Source of the DNA: Candidatus Thioglobus sp.
Lineage (GTDB): Bacteria > Pseudomonadota > Gammaproteobacteria > PS1 > Pseudothioglobaceae
Reading direction: 5' to 3'
DNA: 64,000 nt
Assembly: GCA_028345055.1 (NCBI GenBank)
Contig: JAOMCO010000007.1
Location: forward strand, 1 to 64,000
Shown here: positions 9,719-21,528 of the stretch, one piece after another
Layout of the letters: every line of letters starts with the position of its first letter
Position numbering within the stretch: position 1 is the first letter of the stretch
Program-made: the position numbers and the translations under genes
The notes under the pieces: model-generated
What the model was told of the DNA's origin: nothing
The model's input: only the letters and a program-made list of their open reading frames with translations
The model's database searches: none

Positions 9719-10519
9719 ATGCATCCTACCGTTAATATTGCAGTTAGAGCTGCCAGAGCAGCTGGTGATATTATTTTAAGGTATCACAATCAAATTGATT
9801 TATTAACTATCGAAAATAAATCTGAAAATGACTTTGTATCAGAGGTTGACAAGTCGGCAGAGATCGCAATCATTAAAGAAATTAAGAAAGCTTTTCCTCA
9901 GCACTCTATCTTAGGTGAAGAGAGTGGAAAGGTGGTTGGTGATAATGATTATCAATGGATTATTGATCCATTAGATGGAACTACGAATTATCTTCATGGC
10001 TTTCCTCAATACGCTGTGTCTATTGCATTATTTGAAAAAGGAATAGTGACCCATGCTGTTATTTATGACCCATTCAAGGAAGAACTATTTACTTCTTCAA
10101 AGGGGGAAGGGTCTTACCTTAATAATGAGAGGATTCGCGTCACTTCAACTAACGGCCTTAAAGATACGCTTATAGGAACTGGCTTTCCATTTAAGCATCC
10201 TCAGCATTTAGACTGTTATATTGAGACATTTAGAGCTATTCATCCTCATGTCTCTGGAATCCGAAGAGCTGGGGCTGCTGCACTGGATCTTGCCTATCTT
10301 GCGGCGGGCAGATTAGATGGATTCTGGGAGATTGGACTTAACTCATGGGATATGGCTGCTGGCGCACTTATGATTAAGGAGGCTGGAGGCTTTATTGGGG
10401 ATTTTTCTGGGAGAGATCAGTATATGGAAACTGGAAATGTTGTTGCTGGAAACCCAGATGTTTACAAACAAATTCTCAAGAAAATTCACCCACACCTAAC
10501 AAAAGATTTACAGAGGTAA
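9719..10519 (+). CDS. suhB: Inositol-1-monophosphatase family protein SuhB
   Basis: Mg-dependent phosphatase; in enterobacteria SuhB also joins the ribosomal RNA antitermination complex with Nus factors. The 266-aa protein carries the metal-binding motifs EESG (near residue 68), WIIDPLDGTTNYLHGFP (near 85) and NSWDMAAGALMIKEAGG (near 220), plus GIRRAGAAALDLAYLAAGRLDGFWE. The position back-to-back with trmJ supports orthology to suhB rather than cysQ. The stop is one base from the stop of the convergent SDR gene. Confidence 0.92.
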   Translation: MHPTVNIAVRAARAAGDIILRYHNQIDLLTIENKSENDFVSEVDKSAEIAIIKEIKKAFPQHSILGEESGKVVGDNDYQWIIDPLDGTTNYLHGFPQYAVSIALFEKGIVTHAVIYDPFKEELFTSSKGEGSYLNNERIRVTSTNGLKDTLIGTGFPFKHPQHLDCYIETFRAIHPHVSGIRRAGAAALDLAYLAAGRLDGFWEIGLNSWDMAAGALMIKEAGGFIGDFSGRDQYMETGNVVAGNPDVYKQILKKIHPHLTKDLQR

Positions 10520-10520
10520 T

Positions 10521-11270
10521 CTAATCTGCAATGCTCAATTGCTCGCCATTAATTTTTGGGCTTAAGCTTGACAACAAGTAAACGATTGCTTGACTTTTCT
10601 CTTCTGGTAAAGGAACTTTAGATGAGTCCTCAGCGGGATATGCCGCCCTTCTCATTTCAGTCCTCATTTTTCCGGGGTTGACTGTGTTAACACTAATGTG
10701 AGTTTTTTCTAGCTCTTCAGAAAGTGTTTTTGCAAAACCTTCAATTCCAAACTTACTTACGCTGTAGGCTCCCCAATAAGCTCTAGCCTCTCTTCCAACA
10801 CTTGAAGACATAAAAATAACTCTAGCATCATTTGATTTTGATAATGCGGGAATAAGGAACTGAGTAAGCATAAATGGGGCACTTAAATTTATCTGTAAAG
10901 TCGAATACCATAATTTAATATCATATTGTTCGATTGGCATTTGAGCTCCTAGTATTGAAGCATTATGAACAACTCCATCCAACTTTCCAAACTGACTTAA
11001 TATGTTGTCTTGAAGCTCTTGATAGTTTTCAGGAGTTGCTCCCTCTAAATCTAGAGGATAGAGAATGGGTTCAGTCAGTCCAGCATCTACTACTGCATCA
11101 TAAGCATACTCAAGTGAGCCCAGATCTCTTCCAAGCATAATAACAGTAGCACCTGCTCTAGCGAGATCCATTGTTATAGCCAAACCAAAACCCCTATTTG
11201 CTCCAGTAATTAATACGATCTTATCTTTAAATTCATCTTTTTTAATAGTGTGATATCTTTCAATTATCAT
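10521..11270 (-). CDS. SDR-family oxidoreductase, YciK-like
   Basis: Short-chain dehydrogenase/reductase of 249 aa. The Rossmann motif TGANRGFG is near residue 21. The NAS motif follows (VVHNASILGA), then the catalytic Ser in SSSVG, the catalytic YSVSK, and NTVNPGKMRTEMR. The fused look of the N-terminus and the size resemble the gammaproteobacterial YciK group, whose substrate is unknown, so I give no symbol. The start overlaps the rmuC stop (ATGA), which implies coupled expression. Nothing in the sequence fixes the substrate. Confidence 0.85.
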   Translation of the reverse strand: MIIERYHTIKKDEFKDKIVLITGANRGFGLAITMDLARAGATVIMLGRDLGSLEYAYDAVVDAGLTEPILYPLDLEGATPENYQELQDNILSQFGKLDGVVHNASILGAQMPIEQYDIKLWYSTLQINLSAPFMLTQFLIPALSKSNDARVIFMSSSVGREARAYWGAYSVSKFGIEGFAKTLSEELEKTHISVNTVNPGKMRTEMRRAAYPAEDSSKVPLPEEKSQAIVYLLSSLSPKINGEQLSIAD

Positions 11271-12406
11271 TCACTAATTTCCTTATTTGACTTAACTCCA
11301 AGGGCTTTAAGTCTTTCTGCTCTGCTAATTAAGTTTCCTTTGCCCGTGGCTAGTTTATTTTTAGCGCTGGTGAAACCGTCCTTCGTTTTATCAAGTTGAT
11401 TTTCTATCTTGTCGAGATCCTCAACAAATAAAGCTAGCTTGTCGTACATCCCTGCAGCTTGCCTAGCAATCTCATCAGCATTTTTATTTTGTTTGTCGGT
11501 CTGCCACATAAAGTTAACAGTCTTGAGACTCATACTTAACATGGATGGTGAGACAAGCATTATGTTTTTCTTCAAGGCATCATCAAATAGACTATGTTTA
11601 TGCTGGAGTGCAAGTAAAAGTGCACCCTCAATTGGAATAAAAACAAAAATAAAGTCAAGGCTTCTTACGCCTTCAAGATTCTCATACTCCTTGATACTAA
11701 TATTTTTTATTTGGTTTTCAATTGATGCAATATGTTTTTTTAACGCCAGCTCATTGGTTTGATCAGCAACATAATCAACATAGTCTTTTAAAGATACCTT
11801 TGAGTCAATAACAACATCCTTGCCTTCAGGCAAATGAAGAATAACATCAGGTTTGAATTTTTCACCTAACTCATTTTTATACTGCTTTTGAAGATCAAAC
11901 TCTACCCCCTCTTGAAAACCATAACTCGAAAGTAAAGAGCTTAGTATTTCCTCCCCCCAGTCACCTTGAATTTTATTATCGTATGTAAGCGCTTCAGTTA
12001 AGTTTTTTGCAGATTGCTGAGTCTCTATATTTGCCTCGTGTAAAGATTTAATTTGTTCTTTCAGGGATGTTCTCTCTTCAACCTGCTCCTTAGTTATTGT
12101 TTCAATTCTCTCTCTAAAGCTTTTGAGCTGAGTATGAAGAGGAGTCAATAAGTCATTATTATCAATCTTTAACTTATCACGATCATTTTTTAATATATCT
12201 GATGCAATATTTTTAAATTCATTATTTACTTGAGTTTTGAGCTGGTCTAGTAGCTGAATCTTCTCTGCATAATTCTTCTCTTTTTCATCTAGCTTTGTCT
12301 CAAGTTGAATATTTTTCTGTGAGATTGCGAACAGTCTCTTGTTGAGAATGTAGAAGCTAATTGCTGCACCAATCAGAAGAGCACCAATACCAATTAAGAT
12401 ATTCAT
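11267..12406 (-). CDS. rmuC: DNA recombination protein RmuC homologue
   Basis: RmuC is a membrane-anchored protein with a PD-(D/E)XK-like core that limits recombination at inverted repeats. The 379-aa protein has an N-terminal membrane segment (residues about 3-22) and a long coiled coil to about residue 145. The RmuC domain follows with KIQGDWGEEILSSLLSSYGF, KPDVILHLPEGKDVVIDSKVSL and the FVFIPIEGALLLAL block. A mixed-charge coiled tail ends the protein. It is the first gene of a two-gene unit with the SDR gene, and a 122-base gap separates it from divergent plsC. Confidence 0.93.
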   Translation of the reverse strand: MNILIGIGALLIGAAISFYILNKRLFAISQKNIQLETKLDEKEKNYAEKIQLLDQLKTQVNNEFKNIASDILKNDRDKLKIDNNDLLTPLHTQLKSFRERIETITKEQVEERTSLKEQIKSLHEANIETQQSAKNLTEALTYDNKIQGDWGEEILSSLLSSYGFQEGVEFDLQKQYKNELGEKFKPDVILHLPEGKDVVIDSKVSLKDYVDYVADQTNELALKKHIASIENQIKNISIKEYENLEGVRSLDFIFVFIPIEGALLLALQHKHSLFDDALKKNIMLVSPSMLSMSLKTVNFMWQTDKQNKNADEIARQAAGMYDKLALFVEDLDKIENQLDKTKDGFTSAKNKLATGKGNLISRAERLKALGVKSNKEISE

Positions 12407-12528
12407 AGAATAGTAATTAGATCAGATATAAACAAGTGTTTTATTGCATTCATAAAATAGATATAACCATGTGCATTAAAGTTAGTAAAATTTTAACTAT
12501 AATTATAACGCTTAGACTGCTATAGGCC

Positions 12529-13233
12529 ATGTTACTTTCAAGATCAATATTGTACTTTGTTGGCTCAATTATTAGTTTAATTTTGATTTCTTTTATTGGA
12601 TTATTTCTCGTCTTTTCAAGCTACAAGATTCGTCAGAAATTTCTCTCCCAATGGGCTATATTTTGTATATGGTGGCTTAAAATTACACTCAATATAAAAA
12701 CTAAAGTAGTAGGAAGAGAGAATGTACTCAAATCACCATGCATCATTGTCTCTAATCATCAATCTACATGGGAGACTCTTGCCTTTCAAACCATCTTTCC
12801 AGCTCATACATGGGTTTTAAAGCGTGAGCTTTTATGGTTGCCCGTTTTTGGCTGGAGTTTAGCTCTTTTAAAACCTATTATCATTAATCGAAGAGATAAG
12901 CTTAACGCCATAAAAAAAGTAATTAGGCAAGGCGAAGATAGGCTCAATAAAGGTATTTCTATTGTTGTATATCCTGAGGGAACGAGACAGCCATATAAAA
13001 AGCTAGGTGATTATCAGAGTGGTGGCAGTGCTATCGCCAAAAAAACAGGTCATAGCATTGTGCCAGTATTTCACAATGCAGGCAAACTTTGGCCAAAAGG
13101 AAGTTTTATTAAAAGGCCTGGTGAAATAACTATAGTAATTGGAAAGGCTATCCCTCAATCCAATTTAAAGCCCTCTGAGGTTACTAAGATAATTAGAGAG
13201 TGGACTTTGAAACAAGAAAAAAAGTTTGATTAA
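12529..13233 (+). CDS. plsC: 1-acyl-sn-glycerol-3-phosphate acyltransferase PlsC
   Basis: Second acylation step of phosphatidic acid synthesis at the inner membrane. The 234-aa protein has an N-terminal hydrophobic anchor (residues about 8-32). Acyltransferase block I is SNHQSTWETL, where the usual Asp of HX4D is Glu, a variant I have seen in proteobacterial members with HQSxWE. Block II includes KRELLWLPVFGW, block III is VYPEGTRQP and block IV is IVPVFHNAG. It appears to be transcribed alone; its gene faces rnt. Confidence 0.92.
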   Translation: MLLSRSILYFVGSIISLILISFIGLFLVFSSYKIRQKFLSQWAIFCIWWLKITLNIKTKVVGRENVLKSPCIIVSNHQSTWETLAFQTIFPAHTWVLKRELLWLPVFGWSLALLKPIIINRRDKLNAIKKVIRQGEDRLNKGISIVVYPEGTRQPYKKLGDYQSGGSAIAKKTGHSIVPVFHNAGKLWPKGSFIKRPGEITIVIGKAIPQSNLKPSEVTKIIREWTLKQEKKFD

Positions 13234-13270
13234 GATTAAATATTTTAGATAAATTTAAAATTTAGAATCC

Positions 13271-13864
13271 TTACTCATCTATTTTCTGTGAATTAAATAT
13301 TTTACAAAAAAGCTCAGATGTTTTTTGCGTGTCATAAAGTGCTGAATGTGCTTCATTATTATCCCACTCAATTCCAATCTTTGAAATCGCTTTAGCAAGA
13401 ACAGTTTCCCCACAATATAGTGCTGATAGACTTACCGTATCTATTGTTGAAAATTGATGAAATGGGCTTTTTAAACCTGTTCTTGTTGTTGCTTCTTTAA
13501 CAAACCCAAGATCAAAGAAAGCATTGTGGCCCACCAATATTGATCGAGCACAGTCCTCAACCTTTAGATCTTCATTAATACGCTCAAAGATTTCAGTGAG
13601 AGCTTTTTTTTCGGTTACAGCAAGCCTAAATGGATTATCAATTTCAATACCATTGAATTTAATCGCTGATGGCTCAATGTTAGCCCCCTGAAAAGGCTTG
13701 ACATGATAATGAAGAGTTGATTTTGGATAAAAAGAGCCCTCAGTATCCATACCTAGTATGATTGCACAAATCTCCAGAATAGCATCAGTTTTGTCATTAA
13801 ATCCGGATGTTTCAATGTCAACTACAACAGGAAGGTATCCACGGATTCTATCTTTAAGTTCCAT
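13271..13864 (-). CDS. rnt: Ribonuclease T
   Basis: DEDDh-family 3'-5' exoribonuclease that trims tRNA CCA ends and stable RNA precursors; acts as a homodimer. The 197-aa protein shows Exo I (VVVDIETSGFN, D and E), Exo II (LVGHNAFFDLGFV) and Exo III (HSALYDTQKTSELF). The RG...LPVVVDIET start is typical of RNase T. It follows the GNAT gene on the same strand with a 30-base gap. Confidence 0.93.
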   Translation of the reverse strand: MELKDRIRGYLPVVVDIETSGFNDKTDAILEICAIILGMDTEGSFYPKSTLHYHVKPFQGANIEPSAIKFNGIEIDNPFRLAVTEKKALTEIFERINEDLKVEDCARSILVGHNAFFDLGFVKEATTRTGLKSPFHQFSTIDTVSLSALYCGETVLAKAISKIGIEWDNNEAHSALYDTQKTSELFCKIFNSQKIDE

Positions 13865-13894
13865 AATTAAGTCTTACTGTAATGTTAATTAAAC

Positions 13895-14317
13895 TCAGAG
13901 ATTCCTTAAAAAAATCGTTGAGTTCCTATCATAATCATAACTCTTTTGCCTCGACTCAGGAAGAGAACTTAAATTAGCCTCAAAAAAATTGAACCTAAAG
14001 AAGAATCTAGCGCCATATTTTGATAGCGCAAAAATTGAGATCAAGTTTTTGCTATAGGCTTTTTTTATTAATAATTCCATGAGTTTTGAGGAAGTATCGG
14101 TATTGTGAAAATTTTTACTGACAACCAGAGCATAAATCTCACCTACCTTTTCATTTTTATATATCTTTAAACCAGCACACGCAATGATTTTATTATTATT
14201 TTCAATAGTAATGAAATCATCGATACTATTACTAATGGTCTTGATGCTTCTTTGAAGAAGCCTACCCTCCTCGACAAATGGCTGCATTAATTCAATAATC
14301 TGCTTAGCTTTTCTCAA
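13895..14317 (-). CDS. Stand-alone GNAT domain resembling the C-terminus of N-acetylglutamate synthase (ArgA)
   Basis: A 140-aa acetyltransferase-fold protein. Its whole length lines up with the C-terminal GNAT domain of ArgA: KAKQIIELMQPFVEEGRLLQRS corresponds in part to the IRPLEQQGILVRRS region, IACAGLKIY to IACAALYPF, VGEIYALVV to IGEMACVAV, and LPESRQKSYDYDRNSTIF to the LPxxKQxLYNYQRxSK ending. The N-terminal amino-acid-kinase domain of classical ArgA is absent. The only usable start is TTG at 14317, preceded by AGGG at good spacing, because an in-frame TAG lies three codons upstream. Thus it is either a short-form NAGS giving N-acetylglutamate for arginine synthesis, or a truncated argA that kept its catalytic part. 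Substrate is inferred, not shown. Confidence 0.7.
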   Translation of the reverse strand: MRKAKQIIELMQPFVEEGRLLQRSIKTISNSIDDFITIENNNKIIACAGLKIYKNEKVGEIYALVVSKNFHNTDTSSKLMELLIKKAYSKNLISIFALSKYGARFFFRFNFFEANLSSLPESRQKSYDYDRNSTIFLRNL

Positions 14318-14330
14318 GTTGTAGCCCTAA

Positions 14331-14359
14331 TTGACTCTAGAAGCGAGTTATTTTAGTCT
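14331..14359 (+). promoter_or_regulatory. Possible sigma-70 promoter of ilvD
   Basis: TTGACT at 14331-14336 and TAGTCT at 14354-14359 are separated by 17 bases, 32 bases ahead of the ilvD ATG. The -35 is a good match; the -10 is only half matched. The gap also separates ilvD from the divergent GNAT gene. Confidence 0.4.
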
Positions 14360-14391
14360 AAAATTTATATTTTTTTGTTAATTTAAAATTA

Positions 14392-16056
14392 ATGTCAAAC
14401 TCTAGAAAATATTCCTCTGTAGTAATTGATGGATATGAGCGTGCTGCATCAAGAGCAATGCTCTATCCAGTTGGCTTCAAAAAAGAAGATTTTAAAAAAC
14501 CCCAAGTTGGCATTGCATCTACCTGGTCAATGGTAACACCTTGTAATATGCATATTAATGACTTAGCTAATCAGGCTGAGAAGGGAGTTAATAGTGCTGG
14601 TGGAAAAGGAGTCATATTTAACACTATAACGATCTCTGATGGTATTTCGATGGGATCTGAAGGGATGAAATATTCCCTAGTATCTAGAGAGGTTATTGCT
14701 GATTCAATAGAAACTGTAACGTCTTGCCAAGGATTTGATGGCATTGTAGCAATTGGTGGTTGTGATAAAAATATGCCAGGCTGCGTTATGGGTCTTGCAA
14801 GGCTTAATCGCCCCTCTGTTTTTGTTTACGGAGGTACTATTCAGCCAGGTGCAAATCATACTGATATTGTTAGTGTTTTTGAAGCTGTTGGTAAAAGAGC
14901 CAATAATGATATTGATGACATAGAACTCGAGCAGATTGAATCCAAAGCGATTCCGGGGCCAGGATCTTGCGGTGGTATGTATACAGCAAATACTATGGCT
15001 TCAGCTATAGAAGCACTTGGAATGAGCCTTCCAAATTCATCAGCTCAAGATGCTATCTCTGATGATAAAAATAATGACTGCACCCGAGCTGGGGAGGCAG
15101 TCCTTAATCTACTTGAGAAGGATATTAAGCCTAGTGATATTATGACCAAAAAAGCTTTTGAAAATGCAATTACTTTGATTATTACATTAGGTGGCTCAAC
15201 TAATGCAGTCCTTCACCTCATTGCAATGGCAGATGCTATTGATGTTGATCTTAGTATTGATGACTTTACGCGAATAGGGGCAAATGTTCCTGTACTAGCA
15301 GATCTTAAGCCCTCTGGTAAATATATGATGAGTGAGCTAGTTCAAATTGGAGGGACACTTCCTCTCATGAAAATGCTCTTAGATGCAGGGATGCTTCATG
15401 GTGACTGCTTAACAGTTACAGGAAAAACTTTGGCTGAAAACTTAAAAAATGTAAAGCCCTATGACGATGATCAAGAAATAATCATGTCATTAGAGAATCC
15501 TATCAAAAAAGACTCCCACTTAAGAATACTCAGAGGAAATCTTGCAACTGAGGGGGCTGTTGCAAAAATTACTGGCAAAGAAGGTCTTACCTTTAAAGGC
15601 AAAGCAAAAACGTTTGCCTGTGAAGAAGATGCACTTCAAGCAGTTCTCAATGATAATATAATTGAGGGAGATGTCATTGTGATTCGTTATGAGGGACCAA
15701 AAGGTGGTCCTGGAATGAGAGAGATGTTAGCCCCTACCTCGGCTGTTATGGGTAAAGGTCTTGGAGGCAAGGTTGCGCTCATTACTGATGGAAGATTCTC
15801 TGGTGGAACTCATGGATTTGTTGTGGGTCATATTACTCCTGAAGCCTATACTGGAGGAGCCTTAGCCATTATTGAGGATGGTGATGAGATTCTAATTGAT
15901 GCTGAAAGAAATCGTCTTGAGTTAATCGTTGATGAATCGATTATTAGTGAAAGGCTATCAAAATGGAAACAACCAAAACCAAGGTACACTAAAGGTGTTT
16001 TAGCTAAATATGGAAAGCTTGCTCAGTCTGCCTCTCGCGGAGCAATTACTGAATAA
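14392..16056 (+). CDS. ilvD: Dihydroxy-acid dehydratase IlvD
   Basis: Iron-sulfur dehydratase of valine, leucine and isoleucine synthesis. The 554-aa protein belongs to the shorter IlvD class. Cluster and Mg ligands are in [11 protein letters not shown] and [14 protein letters not shown]. Other signatures are [11 protein letters not shown], the [12 protein letters not shown] stretch and [17 protein letters not shown]. No other ilv gene is nearby. Only 8 bases separate its stop from that of convergent rnr, with no terminator visible. Confidence 0.96.
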   Translation: MSNSRKYSSVVIDGYERAASRAMLYPVGFKKEDFKKPQVGIASTWSMVTPCNMHINDLANQAEKGVNSAGGKGVIFNTITISDGISMGSEGMKYSLVSREVIADSIETVTSCQGFDGIVAIGGCDKNMPGCVMGLARLNRPSVFVYGGTIQPGANHTDIVSVFEAVGKRANNDIDDIELEQIESKAIPGPGSCGGMYTANTMASAIEALGMSLPNSSAQDAISDDKNNDCTRAGEAVLNLLEKDIKPSDIMTKKAFENAITLIITLGGSTNAVLHLIAMADAIDVDLSIDDFTRIGANVPVLADLKPSGKYMMSELVQIGGTLPLMKMLLDAGMLHGDCLTVTGKTLAENLKNVKPYDDDQEIIMSLENPIKKDSHLRILRGNLATEGAVAKITGKEGLTFKGKAKTFACEEDALQAVLNDNIIEGDVIVIRYEGPKGGPGMREMLAPTSAVMGKGLGGKVALITDGRFSGGTHGFVVGHITPEAYTGGALAIIEDGDEILIDAERNRLELIVDESIISERLSKWKQPKPRYTKGVLAKYGKLAQSASRGAITE

Positions 16057-16064
16057 ATATAACT

Positions 16065-18176
16065 TTAGGTAGGTACAAACTCTATCTTTCTATCATCAAG
16101 ATTCACTGAGGCAACCTTCACACTAATCAAATCTCCCAGTCGGTAGATTCTCCCTCCTCTCTGCCCCTTGAGTTGATGATGTATATCATCAAAGTTGAAG
16201 TAGTCCTCCTTTAAATCACGAACACTGATTAACCCCTCAACAAATACTTCTGTAAGCTCTACAAATAATCCAAAACCTGCAACACCTGAAATAACCCCGT
16301 TAAAGCTTTCTCCAACCTTGTCTCTCATGTATTCACACTTGAGCCACTGTTCAACGTCTCGAGAAGCGTCATCAGCCCTTCTCTCTGTCATTGAAAGGTG
16401 GGAACCTAATTCAACCATCTTATTAGAGCGTTCGCGATGTTTTTTTGCTAGAACTCTTTTAATCGCTCGATGAACCAAAAGATCTGGATATCGTCGAATT
16501 GGGGAGGTGAAGTGTGCATAGTCTTCAAATGCTAAACCAAAATGCCCTTCATTATTTGGAGTGTAAGTAGCCTGCTTCATTGTCCTTAAGACTACTGTTT
16601 TTATTATATTCTCATCCTCCCTTCCAGCAGCATTCTTTAATAGTTTAGCAAAATCACTCGAGTCTGGCTCTAAGCCCCCTTCCAATCTAAGGTCTATAGC
16701 AGTTAAAAATTGCCTGGTAATCTCTACCTTCTCAGGCGTAGGCTTTGGATGGACTCTGTAAAGGAAATCTTCGTTTTCTTTTTGGAGATACTTTGCAGCT
16801 GCTTGATTTGCCATTAGCATGCACTCTTCAATTAATCTATGTGCATCATTCCTTTTGCGAGCAACAATATTTTCAATTTTTCCTTGGTCATCAAATAGGA
16901 TTTGACTCTCTATTCGGTCAAAATCCATTACCCCTCTTTTTTGTCTCGAAATCCTTAGGGTCTGATAAAGACCATACAAAAAATCAATATTGCTTTCTAT
17001 TTTTTTGTATTTTTTTCTGAGTGTACTTTTTTTATTCTCAAGCATTTCATTAACCTCATTATAGGTTAAGCGGGCATGAGAGAGCATGACTGCTGGATAA
17101 AACTTATATTCAAGGAGTGCACCTAAAGAGTCAATCTCCATTTCACAGGCCATGCAGAGCCTCTCTACTTTCGGATTAAGAGAGCAAAGCCCATTGGATA
17201 TTGCCTCTGGAAGCATTGGAACGACTCGATGTGGAAAGTAAACTGAATTACCCCTTTCTAAAGACTCATGATCAAGATCTGACCCTTCTTTGACATAATG
17301 AGACACATCTGCAATTGCAACGATTAGTTTCCATCCATTTTTAGAGGGAACTGCATAAACTGCATCATCGAAATCTCTAGAGTCTTCACCATCAATCGTA
17401 ACTAGTTCAAAGCCAGTTAAATCAGCCCTGCTCTTTTTATCTTTAGGTAAAACCTTTTTGGGAAGTTTTGCTGACTCTTTAAGAGCAGCATCCCCAAAGA
17501 TAAAAGGGATTTGATGACGATGAATTGCAGAGTCTACCTCTACCCCTTCATCTAGATAATTACCAATAATAGAAGTGACTTTAGCAGTAGCATTTCTCTC
17601 AAGAGTTGGTGAGGATAAGATCTCAACTACTACTACCTGATTATCTAAACAACCCTCTAAAAGCTCAATAATATTGATTTGATGCTTTATTCTTTTATCA
17701 TCAACTACAACATAACATTGATCTTTATTAATATGAAGACGACCAACTAAAGTTTTGACACTCTCTATTACCTGAACAATTTCAGCATCAAGCTTTCGAT
17801 TTAATAGTCGCACCTTAACTTTATCGCCATGAAAAGCCAATTTCATTTGCTGAGATGAAAGCCTTAGGTCTTTTCCACCCTTATCTAGAGCAACAAAGCC
17901 AAAACCTTTTGGATTTGCAATAACAGTTCCAGTTATAAGACCTCTATTGGAAAAAGGACGATACACGCCACTTTTGTTACAGCTTAGCTGCTTATCCCTA
18001 ACCATTGCTCTAAGTCTTCTTTCAAAAGCCTTTTTTTGCTCATCATCTATCGACAAGAGTTCGAAGAGTTGCCTTTTACTTTTGGGTTTTTTTTGGATAA
18101 AACTTAAAATATGCTCTCGAGATGGAATCGGGCTTTCATATTTTTCCGCTTCACGAAGATAGTGAGGGTCTGACAT
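16065..18176 (-). CDS. rnr: Ribonuclease R
   Basis: Processive 3'-5' exoribonuclease acting on structured RNA. The 703-aa protein has an N-terminal winged-helix domain (about 15-75) and cold-shock domains with NPKGFGFVALD near residue 88. The RNB catalytic domain follows (VTIDGEDSRDFDDAVYAV near residue 260 with the metal-binding aspartates; HFTSPIRRYPDLLVHR near 560), then a C-terminal S1 domain (GVISGVAGFGLFVEL). It ends just after S1 and lacks the basic tail of the longer E. coli enzyme (about 810 aa). It is the last gene of the hflK-hflC-hisZ-purA-rnr run, 39 bases after purA. Confidence 0.95.
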   Translation of the reverse strand: MSDPHYLREAEKYESPIPSREHILSFIQKKPKSKRQLFELLSIDDEQKKAFERRLRAMVRDKQLSCNKSGVYRPFSNRGLITGTVIANPKGFGFVALDKGGKDLRLSSQQMKLAFHGDKVKVRLLNRKLDAEIVQVIESVKTLVGRLHINKDQCYVVVDDKRIKHQINIIELLEGCLDNQVVVVEILSSPTLERNATAKVTSIIGNYLDEGVEVDSAIHRHQIPFIFGDAALKESAKLPKKVLPKDKKSRADLTGFELVTIDGEDSRDFDDAVYAVPSKNGWKLIVAIADVSHYVKEGSDLDHESLERGNSVYFPHRVVPMLPEAISNGLCSLNPKVERLCMACEMEIDSLGALLEYKFYPAVMLSHARLTYNEVNEMLENKKSTLRKKYKKIESNIDFLYGLYQTLRISRQKRGVMDFDRIESQILFDDQGKIENIVARKRNDAHRLIEECMLMANQAAAKYLQKENEDFLYRVHPKPTPEKVEITRQFLTAIDLRLEGGLEPDSSDFAKLLKNAAGREDENIIKTVVLRTMKQATYTPNNEGHFGLAFEDYAHFTSPIRRYPDLLVHRAIKRVLAKKHRERSNKMVELGSHLSMTERRADDASRDVEQWLKCEYMRDKVGESFNGVISGVAGFGLFVELTEVFVEGLISVRDLKEDYFNFDDIHHQLKGQRGGRIYRLGDLISVKVASVNLDDRKIEFVPT

Positions 18177-18215
18177 AATGTGCTAAGTATAAAGTATGCT
18201 TAGACTTTTTTAGAA

Positions 18216-20661
<2,446 letters not shown>

Positions 20662-20670
20662 AACCGTGAA

Positions 20671-21528
20671 TTACTTAGTTGGGTTAAAGTAGCGGAAAAA
20701 TTCAGACTCTGGATTAAGTACTAATATATCACCTTGATCACTAAATGATTTCTTATAGGATTCAAGTGAGCGATAGAAGGAATAAAAATCCACATCTTTA
20801 CTGTAAGCTTCAGCATAATTACTTGCAGAAATAGCATCACCCTCACCTCGAATCTTCTCAGAATCACGATAAGCATTTGCCAAAATAATAGTTCTCTCTT
20901 TATCCGCAAACGCTTGGATTTTTTCAGCCTCCTCAGCACCTTCAGAACGGAATTTATTGGCAATACTTTTTCTTTCTGTCTCCATTCGACTATAAACCGA
21001 ATTTCTAACTTCCTGAGCAAGCTCAATTCGCTTAATACGAACGTCTATAACCTCAATACCAAATTCATCTTCAGCAATTGTTTTAAGTTTTCCCTTTACA
21101 CTAGCCATAATTGCTTCACGCTCATCTGAGACTACCTCAATAATAGTTCGCTTAGAAAACTCAGTTCTTAGTGCATCCTGATTATTCTGGGCAAGTCTTA
21201 GGTTTGCTGATGCCATTGCACCACCAGTTGATATGTAAAACTTTTCAGTATCAACGATACGCCATTTCACATATGAATCAACAACAACATTTTTCTTTTC
21301 AACTGTTAAGAAAGATTCTGCTGCGGAATCTAAAGTTTGAATACGTTTATCAAATGAAACTACATTGTTGACAAAAGGAGTTTTAAACTTCAGTCCAGGT
21401 TTATTTTCAACAGAGACAATCTCACCAAGCCTTAATTTAATTGCTACTTGAGTTTCGTTAACAGTATATAAGCTTGATGAAAGAAGAATAGCACCCAATA
21501 CAGCTAATACAATAATAATTTTTTTCAT
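20671..21528 (-). CDS. hflC: HflC, membrane-anchored SPFH protein of the FtsH-modulating complex
   Basis: With HflK it forms a large periplasmic cage around the FtsH protease. The 285-aa protein has one N-terminal membrane segment (residues about 4-22, IIIVLAVLGAILLSSSLYTV). An SPFH/band-7 domain follows (VNETQVAIKLRLGEIV through IDVRIKRIELAQEVRNSVYSRME), then an Ala/Glu-rich coiled region with ERTIILANAYRDSEKIRGEGDA. It overlaps the hflK stop by one base (TAATG), so the two are translationally coupled. Confidence 0.94.
   Translation of the reverse strand: MKKIIIVLAVLGAILLSSSLYTVNETQVAIKLRLGEIVSVENKPGLKFKTPFVNNVVSFDKRIQTLDSAAESFLTVEKKNVVVDSYVKWRIVDTEKFYISTGGAMASANLRLAQNNQDALRTEFSKRTIIEVVSDEREAIMASVKGKLKTIAEDEFGIEVIDVRIKRIELAQEVRNSVYSRMETERKSIANKFRSEGAEEAEKIQAFADKERTIILANAYRDSEKIRGEGDAISASNYAEAYSKDVDFYSFYRSLESYKKSFSDQGDILVLNPESEFFRYFNPTK

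Noticed and set aside
11409-11762. 117-codon open frame antisense to rmuC
   Set aside because: It lies fully inside rmuC, whose product has clear family motifs. The antisense translation is low-complexity and Ser/Leu-rich, with no recognisable domain.
20721-21026. 101-codon open frame in another phase of hflC
   Set aside because: Same strand as hflC but out of phase, rich in Arg and Leu, with no motifs; a frame shadow of the SPFH gene.
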